A stretch of 64,000 nucleotides of DNA from the NCBI GenBank assembly GCA_004194705.1, contig SADC01000115.1, forward strand, positions 151,659 to 215,658. The letters run 5' to 3'. Under the pieces are notes generated by a model. The model was not told where the DNA came from and made no database searches. It saw nothing but the letters and a program-made list of their open reading frames with translations. The DNA is from Ditylenchus dipsaci (lineage: Eukaryota; Nematoda; Chromadorea; Rhabditida; Anguinidae). This document shows positions 25,237 to 35,739 of the stretch, one piece after another. Position 1 is the stretch's first letter. Each line of letters starts with the position of its first letter. Both the position numbers and the translations under genes were made by a program.

Positions 25237-26019
25237 AAAAAGGGTGGTATTTAATTTTGGCCATAGAATTGTGAAAAATGGCCATAGAATTTTATTTTGG
25301 CCATAGATTTTTTTGGCCATAGAATGTGAAAAATGGCCATAGAATTGTGAAAAATGGCCATAGAATTGTGAAAAAATGGCCATAGATTTCTGAAAAATGG
25401 CCATAGATATTTAATCTTGGCCATAGATTTTTTTTGGCCATAGATTTTGAATTTTGGCCATAGATTTTTGAAAATGGCCATAGAATTGTGAAAAATGGCC
25501 ATAGAATATTTAATTTTGGCCATAGATTTTTTTGGCCATAGAATTGTGAAATTGGCCATAGATTTCTGAATTTTAGCCATACTCGCTCGAAATCATGTTT
25601 TAACCACTTTTTAAGATGCTCTTGAACCTGAAACATACTGAAAAGATGTTTTAAGGGTGTCGATGACAATTTCCGAGAAATTTTTTTGACCGCCCTGAAC
25701 GACAATGGTCGGAAAATTACAGAATTTTTTTTTTCTCGGAAAAGTGTCATCGACACCCTTAAAACATCTTTTCAGTATGTTTCAGGTTCAAGAGCATCTT
25801 AAAAAGTGGTTGAAACATGATTTCGAGCGAGTATGGCTAAAATTCAGAAATCTATGGCCAATTTTCAGAAATCTATGGCCATTTTTCACAATTCTATGGC
25901 CATTTTTCACAATTCTATGGCCAATTTTCAGTAATCTATGGCCAAAAAATCTATGGCCAAAATTAAATATTCTATGGCCATTTTTCACAATTCTATGGCC
26001 AATTTTAAATATAACCCTT
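25237..26019. mobile_element. Foldback whose arms are tandem arrays of ATGGCCATAG
   Basis: The left arm (25252-25575) is about 14 copies of a 20-22-bp unit, GGCCATAGAATTGTGAAAAAT. The right arm (25838-26010) is about 9 copies of its complement. The centre is a mirrored unique stretch meeting near 25710 (GGTGTCGATGACA... and TGTCATCGACACC). The frames in the arms are by-products. It interrupts the LINE fragment. Confidence 0.88.
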
Positions 26020-26316
26020 AAAAAGAGTGAATAGGCGAGAGTAAGCAGATTTGCATAGGTTTTCTAAGTGGGCATTCCATACCAAAATAGAGCGGATCCA
26101 GACATCAGAGACAACCACGAAGCGAGCGATCGCTCCGCGCTTCCTAATAGCAAAAATACGACAGTCTCGATAAAATGACTCACAGAGTTCTTATCTTCAA
26201 ATAAAAGACAAATATCATACAGTTTCGAACTTAGAGCAAGCCACTCAGACATCATAGATGAATGACACATGAGACTACACATGACCCAGAGGGTAAAAAG
26301 GCACAGAGGACGAAAA

Positions 26317-26519
26317 CAGGGTTCAAAATGACAGTGACAGTGACACTGACAGTGACAATGACAGTGACATCACTGACATGTCACTGTAAGTGTCACTGTC
26401 ATTGTGATAGTGACAGTGACACTTGTCACAATGACAGTGACACTTACAGTGACATGTCAGTGATGTCACTGTCATTGTCACTGTCAGTGTCACTGTCACT
26501 GTCATTATTGGAAACCCTG
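26317..26519. mobile_element. hAT-type MITE made of TGACAG hexamers, 8-bp TSD
   Basis: 203-bp palindrome starting CAGGGTTCAAAATGACAGTG and ending TGTCATTATTGGAAACCCTG. It is flanked by GACGAAAA on both sides (26309-26316 and 26520-26527). Each arm is built from TGACAG/TGACAC hexamers, so the whole unit is a microsatellite hairpin with hAT ends. Confidence 0.92.
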
Positions 26520-26527
26520 GACGAAAA

Positions 26528-28697
26528 GCACAGGAAAATTTAATTTTATAGATGAAGATACATACATGTATTTGATACTGAGACTTTTGGGGACTTGGTT
26601 CTTGAGCATTCACAAAAAGGATTGACACCACCAGAGACGAAGAGCAGACATCAGTTCCAAACCCCGAATAATAAAGACGGAAGAAAAAACCTGCAAATGA
26701 TGTGAATAATGAGATGGACTATGATTCCCACTTGAGTCATGAGAATTGAAATTTGAAAAAACAAAACATGATTAAAAATAATTGAGAAAAAACAATAGCT
26801 TCAATGAGACCACATCATGAACCACAGTCTAACCTGCAAATACTTTGACTTCACTATGGTGTAATGTGAGACTCAACCATGAAACACAGTCCAGACCAAC
26901 CACTTCAAGTATTTACCATTATTGAAGTAACTGGACTGGAGAATGAATCATAATTGAGTCAATATAAATGCGATTCACACAAAAAGAGAACACATGCTTG
27001 ACAATTTTGAAAAATGAACCGAAAAAGTTTTAAACTCAATCCGAGTACCTGGATAGTTTACAAAATAACAACTCAAAAAACATGAAACTCGAATCGAGTG
27101 ACTCGACCACGAAACTTATTGAAGAGAACGACTGCTCAACATGCTCGAGAATGAATAATGAGAACATGTTAGTAGCTTTCGATTCAAATGGCTCGAGAAA
27201 AAATTTGTTTTATTATCATCTCAAGACAAACATTTAGTGACATTTAAAATCTCGTGATGACGGACAAACAACTCTCTTTCAGTATATAGGATGTATCGAA
27301 ACCTTATCTCACCATGAATTTTACCAAAGTCAGCGAAATACTATTCAATTTCCCGGTTTTTCCTGTCTCTCTGCCTAACTACTCGCGAAGGAGAAGTAAA
27401 TGTCTGAGCATTTGGTTAAAAACACTATCTCCTTTTCAACCGAGCAGCATCTAGTCAGACACTTTCCTAGCAACAGACATCTAACAAGCAACTCCACTCT
27501 CTTACTAGCACATTCCAGCTGCCTATCCAACCAAAACAACCTTCTCTAGTGACCATTCAAAGAAAGGAGGTAGGCAAGGCATGCAGGCATTTATCGATTC
27601 CTCTACAAGGAAAATAAGGGTGCGTGCGTGCTCCCATTGCAAGGGGTGCTGTTGACTAGTAACAGCACCCGTGCTCACTCTCTTCTCTTCATCGTCGTTG
27701 GTGGTGGACTAGTATAACTAAAACTACTAAAATTTCAGCGGAATAAATGTGCGGTGTGTATAGGAGTTGGAATAAGTGTGTTTTACCATCAAATTTTTAT
27801 ATATACCAATAATTTGTGGAAGCAGAATTCGCAAAACTCAAAATTTTATCAAGAAAGGTGTAAAAGGTCGGACTACTCATCTTCTTTGCCCGAGCCTAGG
27901 TTTAAGACGTAAAAACGGTGCTAAATTCTAGATTTTTTTGACAAGAAACGAAAAAACGGTATTGTACCGTTTTATAGCTTGAAACAGCTTGAAAAGCAGT
28001 TAGCAGCTTTAACAGCTTGAAAAGCAGGATAGCATCGGCATCGCAATGAAAACACGGTGGTACATCATAACGACTCGATTCGTTCTTTTCTTGGATCTTT
28101 AGGCTCTTCGAAAAATGCATTTTTCAGCCCCAAATCAGCCCCTAGTCTTTATTAAGATCTCGTGCCTTGTACAAAATGACCTTGTTCGATTTCGACCACT
28201 TTACTTTTCTAAGTGTTTTTGCTATGGAATAAGCATTTTCAGACATCAATCAATAATCTTTTTTGTTGGCTTTCAGCGGAGAAAAGTAGAAATGGAAATA
28301 GAAGAGAGATAAAAAGACACTACTCTCTCGTTCCCTTCTTTTAGTTCCTGCTGTATCCCCGATTTCCGCAGTGCTTTCCAATGCGAAGGCAACCACATTT
28401 TTTCCGTTCCTTCTTTTCCTCTTTCCAAAGAGCCATTCTTTAAGCTAAATGACCTGAGCGGCAAGTAAATGACATTTTCAGCATTCACACTATTTTCATG
28501 GACAAAAATTCATTACTTTTGATAAGGAAAAATGCAGGGCAATAGCTTTATATCTTTTAGAACTAGTTTACTTCGGTGAACAAAATGTGGATCTTACAAA
28601 GGGAATTTTTTGTAATTTTACAGAGGAGCATTTTACCGTAATCCCTCCCATCAAATCTGCTTCGCCTAATTGTGTTCCTTGATTATTTTTAGACAAT
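26528..28697. other. Intergenic, no gene recognised
   Basis: AT-rich sequence with no protein I can recognise. A short hairpin, GGGTGCTGTT/AACAGCACCC, lies near 27635-27670. Confidence 0.35.
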
Positions 28698-29230
28698 GAT
28701 AATTTTGGTCGTCGTGTTTTTAACATAGAAAATTGTAAAAAGAAATCTTTGGAAATTTCTCAAAAAAACTAAATGCTTTTTTGAGTATTTGTAAGTCTTT
28801 TTTGTTATGCTCAAATATACGAATAGTACTTCATTCGAAAATGCAAAATTGGAAGCGCTTTCAAGCTAATATAAAAAATTCTCATGTGATACAAAATATT
28901 TGGAGTAATAGCCCTCTAAAAAGAAAAAATCTGGATTTTTTTGACGCCCCTTAAATGTTTTTTGTAGAGGTTTTTTAAAAAATTGTTTTAATTGATTTTC
29001 TGTCTAAAAGGCATGTTTCTCATGCGTTTTGTTCTTACGTGGTAAATCTTTTTTTTTTCAAGATGAAAGCGCTTCAAGTTATGCATCGAATAGTACATTA
29101 TTTGTATTTTACAGTAAAAAAAGACTTACAAAAACTCGAAAGAAAGAAAACAATTTTTTAGGCAACAAGACAGTTTTTAATAGTGCGTCCACTCGAAAAT
29201 TTTTATGAAAAAACACGACGACCAAAATTA
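28698..29230. mobile_element. Foldback, GATAATTTTGGTCGTCGTG ends
   Basis: AATTTTGGTCGTCGTGTTTT at the left is mirrored by AAAACACGACGACCAAAATT at the right. The inner arms match imperfectly. No target duplication was resolved. Confidence 0.7.
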
Positions 29231-29648
29231 AAGTTGTTTAAAAAGTAATCAGGTAATAAATAAAATGAGCCAAAAGCAAATTTGGCCCAAAAATTTACGC
29301 TAACAAGGTTTTTAATTTAATTTCGCAAAAGTACAAAAGACGTCCTTTAATGCTTCAAGATTACAGAAAACAGTCTGTGGGCTGTCAAATTTACAAAAAG
29401 TCAGAGCTTTTTACTTCTATAAAATTTAGCACCTCCGAACACAATGCCACCAACCTTGGTGCCCAAAGCTAATCTCCCAAAAAATCAAAATATTTTTTTC
29501 TTTTCATTTTTTGGAAATTAGAGAACGAATTACAAAACTTATAGGAAAAAGAGCTTTTTAGGGAAAAAACTCATATTTTGTACCAAATCTGAATTTGCTG
29601 TTTTATTAACGTTTTTAAACACTGTTTTTATTTTTATTTGTTTAGCTT

Positions 29649-29835
29649 TTAATCAGGCCATAGTTTTAAATGGCTTTATTTTGAATTAATGGGGCACTTC
29701 TCTTTCGCAAAATGCTGTACTCTTTCGAGTGATTCGAAACGACTCGAAAGAGTACACTGATAGACGAAAGAGAAGTGTCCCCCGCCAATTCAAATTTTGC
29801 GCATTCCTCTGCGCGCAAAAACCATAGTCCTTTAA
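29649..29835. mobile_element. TTAA-bounded foldback
   Basis: TTAA at both ends (29649-29652 and 29832-29835). The right end carries GTCCCCCGCCAATTCAAATT and ACCATAGTCCTTTAA; the left end is a diverged mirror (TTAATCAGGCCATAGTTTT). The centre is a hairpin of TGTACTCTTTCGAGT. Confidence 0.65.
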
Positions 29836-29902
29836 ATTCAATTTGTGACCGAAAACCAAATTTTCATGCTAATTCCATCTAAAAATAAGACATAAAAAAC
29901 GG

Positions 29903-30597
29903 GTGATAATTCTTTTTGCACGTGGAATATTTTTTTGCCCGTAGATTTCAAATGTCTGTAAAATACTCGTTTTCGCTCGTAAATTTCTCTTTTTGCCCGT
30001 ATTATATTTCTTTTTGCTCATATATTTCAAATTTTTGGGGAAGCTCAAATGTTAGGGTCAGAAAATATCTTGGATTGCTTAGAATTCCACCCCAGAGTGG
30101 CCAAAATTCACGGAAAGTTGATTTTTAAAGGGTTTACTATAGGGGAGGTAGACTTTTTGCAAAAATTCGATTGCGGGCATCATAATCTCATTTTGATCGG
30201 CAAATCTATTAGAATACCCATGCCACCATTTAGAGCATGTAAAACCACATCCAACCAGTATTTAGTTACCATGAACCAGTGATTAAGGTGGTTCAGTGTG
30301 GTTTCAAGTGGTTCTAAAAACGGTAGCACTGGAATTCTAATAAATTTGACAATCAAAATGAGATTCTGTACCCGCAATCGAATTTTTGCAATAAGTTTAC
30401 TCCCTTCAATAAACTCTCAAAAACCAACTTTTATCGGCTTCTGGCCACTCTGGGTGGGGTTCTAAGCAGTCCAAGTCATTTTCTGACCCTAAAATTTGAG
30501 TTTCCACAAAAAATTTGAAATATGTGGGCAAAAAAAATGCTCTACGTGCGAAAATGAGTATTCTACGGGCAAAACAAAATATTATCCATAAAAGCTA
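29903..30597. mobile_element. 695-bp foldback
   Basis: GGTGATAATTCTTTTTGCAC is mirrored by a diverged complement near 30540-30597. ATTCCACCCCAGAGTGGCC faces GGCCACTCTGGGTGGGGTT, and CGATTGCGGGCATCATAATC faces the complement near 30360. The arms are about 330 bp and imperfect. Confidence 0.75.
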
Positions 30598-32842
30598 ATT
30601 AAAAAAGTTAAAAGACAGTGTTGAAATAAAAAAAATAAAAATATTAAAATTAAAATATACGAAAGTAAAGTCTCGTTTACAAATTAGCTTTGGACTCCAA
30701 GAGATTTTTACCGAACCTTCTGTGAACGCAAGTTAGTTTTGTGAACAATTGAAGTTTAGACTAATGCGCCACTTTTCAAGTTCAAGCTCACCTAGGGCAA
30801 AAACATTTTTACGATAATTTCTTCTATCATTGGCTGAATGTAGTACTTGATGTTTTTAGACAAAAAGACAGTCAGAAAATTCGTGATTTTTCAATAATAA
30901 TTTTTCAAATAAAAAACCAATTTTAGAAATTTCGGATCACACCTTGTTTGTTTTTTACCTCGGGTTTTGAAGGGTATGTTATCGTAGGCAGGGTAGAGCG
31001 TGGTTTTTGTAAAGAATCAAAAAGACACCATTTTAATTTTCAATTTAAGTAATCGATTCTAACTGCTAATGTACCTAATCTCTATCTAAGCAGTGTAATA
31101 GTTAACTATCGTCACTAATGTTATCTATGGATAGCTGTTGAAGTTAATAGCGCAACTTTTCACAGTTGGTCGTGGCTCTTCACAGTTAACAACTTTTTGA
31201 AGTTCATAACGTGAAATATATGTCGTTTAACTTTTCGCTAAACAATATTTATTTTAAAATTTTTTACTTCAAACCGATTCTACTGGACAACAATGTTAGT
31301 ATTATTCACATTTAACCATAAGATGCCACGGTTTTTGTTAACATTTTGTTTAATATTTGATTATAGTTAGCTAGTTTGTCGTTACCTAGTCAAGCTCATG
31401 CTTCTCGTCGCTAGAAAAAATGAAAACGAAAAAATTAAAAAGCCTCCTCAAAAAACAGCTAAGAATCATGAAATTTGAGTAAAAGTCATTTACTCCTCAT
31501 ACACCCTTGGCTTGCTGGAGGAAGTACGGCGACAATTAGCTAGCTTCACAACACTTAACAAAAAAGGAGTCAAAATCTAAAAATGCAACTTAAACCTAAC
31601 GAAACTCTAACTTAAAATGTCTGCTTTTTGTAATGAAAAACATGTGAAATTCTGCTTTCTCAAATCGGTAACTCAAAAACTTAAACACACTTTGAATTTA
31701 TCAAATCATATCACCTTATCTATTTGATAAACAACCTGGTGAATTCGGCACACTTCCCCCACTTACATATTTATTTACTCATCAAAAGAGTGAGAAAGAA
31801 GAGGCATATTAAAGCCAAGAGATTGAACAAATGCATAAACCTAATTGTATTTAATTCTATTCCAGCTAAATTTTTATTTTATTGGTTGTTTCTTACAAAT
31901 CAGACCATTTAATACCCAATTTTAGAGTTGTCATACTTTTTTGACTAAAAGTTCAGGACTTTTGTTTGACGGCACAGGTTTTTTTATAATTTTTTCTTTC
32001 AAAATATTGTTAAACTCTTCAGATAATCCATGGCATATAAAAAATTAAAAGAAAGTTGGTGACTGTATAAGACTTTTGAAGGTGCCAGTCACAAACTTTT
32101 ATTGATCACACACCTTTCGGTTCGAATCCACCTAGATGCATGTGTGCTTTTTTGATATTTTCAGTTCAAAATTAGTAAATTTTAGGAATGTGTTTTAGCA
32201 AAAAATATTTTTAGCAATACAGTCGATGCTCTGTAACACGCACCCCTGAGACCAAGCATTGACTGTAAAACATTTATTTCGTCTTAATTTCAGCTCTAAT
32301 TGCAGTTTTTAGAATTTTGACCAACTTTTCCCCAATAAATTAAACCTATAGCTAAACGTTTTAGTGTTTAGACTTGGTTGAATTCTCCATTTCCAAGAAA
32401 AAATATTAAAAAGTGAACAATCATACACTTATGTTTTTACACCTGAGAAACGAAATAACCTTCGAAAAAATTATCCAGTCTTCATGGCAATTTTTTAAGA
32501 TTTTATATGCCATGGACAAACAAAGAGCTTTTATGTAGACCTTGCAAAAAAGAATTTGAAAAAAACCGATTGTTATCAAACAAGACCCCTTAACCAGGAA
32601 CTCTTTATTTTTGCAAAAATAGTTTTTGTAAGTCAACTCTAGCACCCCTTGATAAAACAGCGCCCCTTGAGACAACCTGCAAAATGCAGTTTTGTCAAAA
32701 GTCTGTTATTTCAAGGGTATAATTTATTCGATTTCCAATCATGCATGACAAAATCTATCAGATTTAAGGATCTATTCTAACTGTATAATTTGCTGTCTTA
32801 ATAACTTCTCGAAAAAAAGTTTCCATCCTTTACCACGAGTAA
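30598..32842. other. Intergenic, no gene recognised
   Basis: AT-rich. CCATGGCATATAAAA (near 32028) faces TTTTATATGCCATGG (near 32500), which may be an eroded foldback. A pogo-like end, TACAGTCGATGCTCTGTAAC, lies at 32219. No coding sequence identified. Confidence 0.35.
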
Positions 32843-33340
32843 CTTATAAAAAGTGTTCATAAATTTTTAAATTTTTAGGCTTAGGTAAGGTTAGGCCAGC
32901 ATATGTTAGAAAAGACTCAAACATGCTTCAGACTCCTATTTAAAGTGACTTGCGCGACTAAAAATTTGTTTGATGCATGAAGCAGTGGATAAGCGCTAGT
33001 GTTTGTTGTCTTCAAATCGTTCGCAGGTTGGTCGCAGTCCGCTTGGAGGCATTCTAGTTATGTTGGCTTGTCTGACCAATTCTTGAAAGTGATTCGACTT
33101 TTTGACGCAAAATTCAAAAACAGCGACCCGAATCACGGCTAGAGCTTGGTCAAACATACCAAAATAACTGGCGTGCCGCTAGGTGGCGCCGAATCTGTGT
33201 GCCATTTTGGGACAACAACCACTGCACCATGCATCAAAGAAAATTGTAATCACACAAAATGTCCGCTCACTTTAAATCCGTCCGAACGTACGCGGGCCTA
33301 CCTTTGCCTAAGGCTAAAAATTTATGAACACTTTTATAAG
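32843..33340. mobile_element. Foldback with CATACGCTGG-type core
   Basis: CTTATAAAAAGTGTTCATAAA at the left is mirrored by TTTATGAACACTTTTATAAG at the right. Just inside are TTTTTAGGCTTAGG and its complement CCTAAGGCTAAAAA, then the CCAGCATATGTTAG core word shared with 18148-18378 and 48058-48187. Confidence 0.75.
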
Positions 33341-33792
33341 CAATAAGGCATGAGAACCAAAACAAATTATGATTCCCTTACTATATTGCCTACATGTTTT
33401 CCTATGCTCTTTTGTAATTTTTTATGTTGTGAAAACCTTATTTGGTCTCTTTTGAAATTTATTTCTATTTTACACCACAATCATTTGATAGAAAAGAATC
33501 AAAACATGCAAAAAAGATAGCAACGCAAACTTCATTTGAATAAGCATTTGTCTTGAAAAGACTTAAAATATATATTTTTGAAATCAAACCTTAATAATTT
33601 ATGCATTTTCCTAGCACAGTAATCTAAAAACACCAGAAATTTGGTCTGATCATTGAAACAAAAATACTTATGGCGAATTTTTAATAGCAAGTCTAAATTC
33701 TCTTAATTTTTTCTGTTCAGGGTCAGTCTATTCCATTCACAGGCACAAGAACACTAAAAATGATAGCTCCTAGATACATTTTGAGTGGTCAT

Positions 33793-34680
33793 AATTTTTG
33801 GCTAAAGTTTAGAATGTGACCTTTTTCTAAAAATGGTCAAAATCAGTTTTTTTTAGTTGTGTAACATTGTAAAAAATGCTCAGCATTCATTTTTATTGTT
33901 GGGAAAGCCAATTTTTCAAAAAAAAAAATTTTTCGAACCACAGGGGGGGTATCATGGTTTTTTAGTCAAAATTTGAAAAATTTAAATTGGCGCCTTTTGA
34001 ATTTAAAAGGGAATAAGGGCTGTATTGGGAGGGGAAGGGAATAAAAGGGGGCCACTAATCATAGGGGGCCCACTAACAAGAAGATGTTGAACATAGTTTT
34101 GAATACTGGGCCTACCGCATAAATAAACTCTGGTGTGCATGCTTTTTCATGCATCCAGAGTCACTTTCGAGTGATTTGTGTCTAAGGTATGTGGGTGTGC
34201 GCATCTCAACTCCAAGCCCCCAAGCCCCCTGCGCCCCCGAAGGGGGCGCAGGGGCTTGAGAGTTAGAGATGCGCGCACACACTTACCTTAGACATGATTC
34301 CGAGAAGTACTCTTGACCATAAAATGCATATAGAGTCTCTTTTGCCACGGCCCAGTTGAAAAACATGGTGAGGCAGTCGAAGAATATAGATATTCAAATT
34401 TAAAATGTTCTGCCATAAAAGTGGCCCCTTTTATTCCCTTCCCCTCCCAATACAGCCCTTATTCCCTTTTAAATTCAAAAGGCGCCAATTTAAATTTTTC
34501 AAATTTTGACTAAAAAACCATGATACCCCCCTGTGGTTCGAAAAATTTTTTTTTTTGAAAAATTGGCTTTCCCAACAATAAAAATGAATGCTGAGCATTT
34601 TTTACAATGTTACACAACTAAAAAAACTGATTTTGACCATTTTTAGAAAAAGGTCACATTCTAAACTCCAGCCTAATTTT
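33793..34680. mobile_element. Composite palindrome B: mirrored arms around a TTAA core
   Basis: The outer arms (33793-34002 and 34473-34680) are near-perfect mirrors containing CACATTCTAAAC, CAGCATTCATTTTTATTG and ATCATGGTTTTTTAGTC. The core at 34003-34472 is bounded by TTAA, reads AAGGGAATAAGGGCTGTATT inward from both sides, and folds around CCTGCGCCCCCGAAGGGGGC. The core matches palindrome A while the arms do not. Confidence 0.88.
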
Positions 34681-35069
34681 TTTTTGTGAATTGATTATGT
34701 TGAGTCAGTCGAAAAGAATTTTAAATATCCAGGGTTTTGGGTTTTCCAATAACAGTTCAACATGCCAAATTCAGTTTTTTTAATCCGAAAATACAGAGGT
34801 TGATGTGAATCTTAAAAATTACGACACAATCTACAGCTAAATCTACTATAGATAATAATTCTAAATATTCAATCAACAAGCAAAAAATCTTCAGCAAATT
34901 AGTTGTGAAAAGACAAAAGCACAAAAATTTCAACTTAATATATTTCATCCTTGAAATGTAATACGCCTCCGAATATTTTTTTGTCTTCGACTGACTTTTT
35001 GGGGGTTAGGCATGTTTTTGTCCTGTTGACTATTTTTTTTCAAAATGACTCAGAATGACCACCCACTTA

Positions 35070-35170
35070 TTCTGACTCAGAATGAGATCCACCGAATTAA
35101 CTGTATTTTTTCTCGAGTAATGTACGAGAAATTATACAGTTATTTTGGTGAATCACATTCTTGGTCAGAA
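35070..35170. repeat. 101-bp foldback
   Basis: TTCTGACTCAGAATGAGATC pairs with GAATCACATTCTTGGTCAGAA. The inner stem is AACTGTAT/ATACAGTT. A 123-residue frame runs over it and beyond but appears to be a by-product. Confidence 0.7.
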
Positions 35171-35739
35171 CGAACGGCTGATCATTCTAAGTCATTTTGG
35201 ATAAAAAATCAACAGGCCGATAACATGATTTACCCACAAAAGTCAGTAAACCCCAAAAAAATATTTGAAGACTTATTGCATGTTGTGAAATGTTTCATCT
35301 ATGTATCTAGTAACACAAGCAAAGATTATACTTCCTATATTAATTCTAAGATTCTCTCATTTGTTTCATCATTTTCTAGACTTGTTGGTGTCAGAAGTGC
35401 CAAATTTTTTGCATAATATCGGAGACTTTTTTAACTTTCTTTAAAAGAAATCCGAACATCCTAAAAAATTTCAAGCTTTCTCCATAAACCAAAAAAATAA
35501 TATCACATTGAAAAAAGTTCTAAAAAGGTTGGTTTGCTAGGATCTTACGTCTCACCTACTCAAAAAACTTTTTCGCCTATTTAAAAACCATATAAGTGTA
35601 ATGTTTTAAGCGCCGAATGTTCTTTTGTTACTAAAATGACTAATATTACGAGTACATATTACGAGTATTACGAGTCTAATATTACGAGTCCACCACATCA
35701 ATTATCCAATCCAACAATTGTACTATTACAGCCACTACT

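Noticed and set aside
25251..26034. Several long frames on both strands rich in NLWPFF/GHRF repeats
   Set aside because: Translations of the ATGGCCATAG tandem arms.
26064..26282. 72-residue minus-strand frame considered as more LINE RT
   Set aside because: Shares one nearby word with the LINE fragment, but the translation lacks RT motifs.
26262..26631. Thr/Val/Ser-repeat open frames
   Set aside because: Translations of the TGACAG hexamer hairpin.
35045..35416. 123-residue open frame
   Set aside because: Crosses the 35070-35170 foldback, has no recognised motif or splice context, and is probably a by-product.
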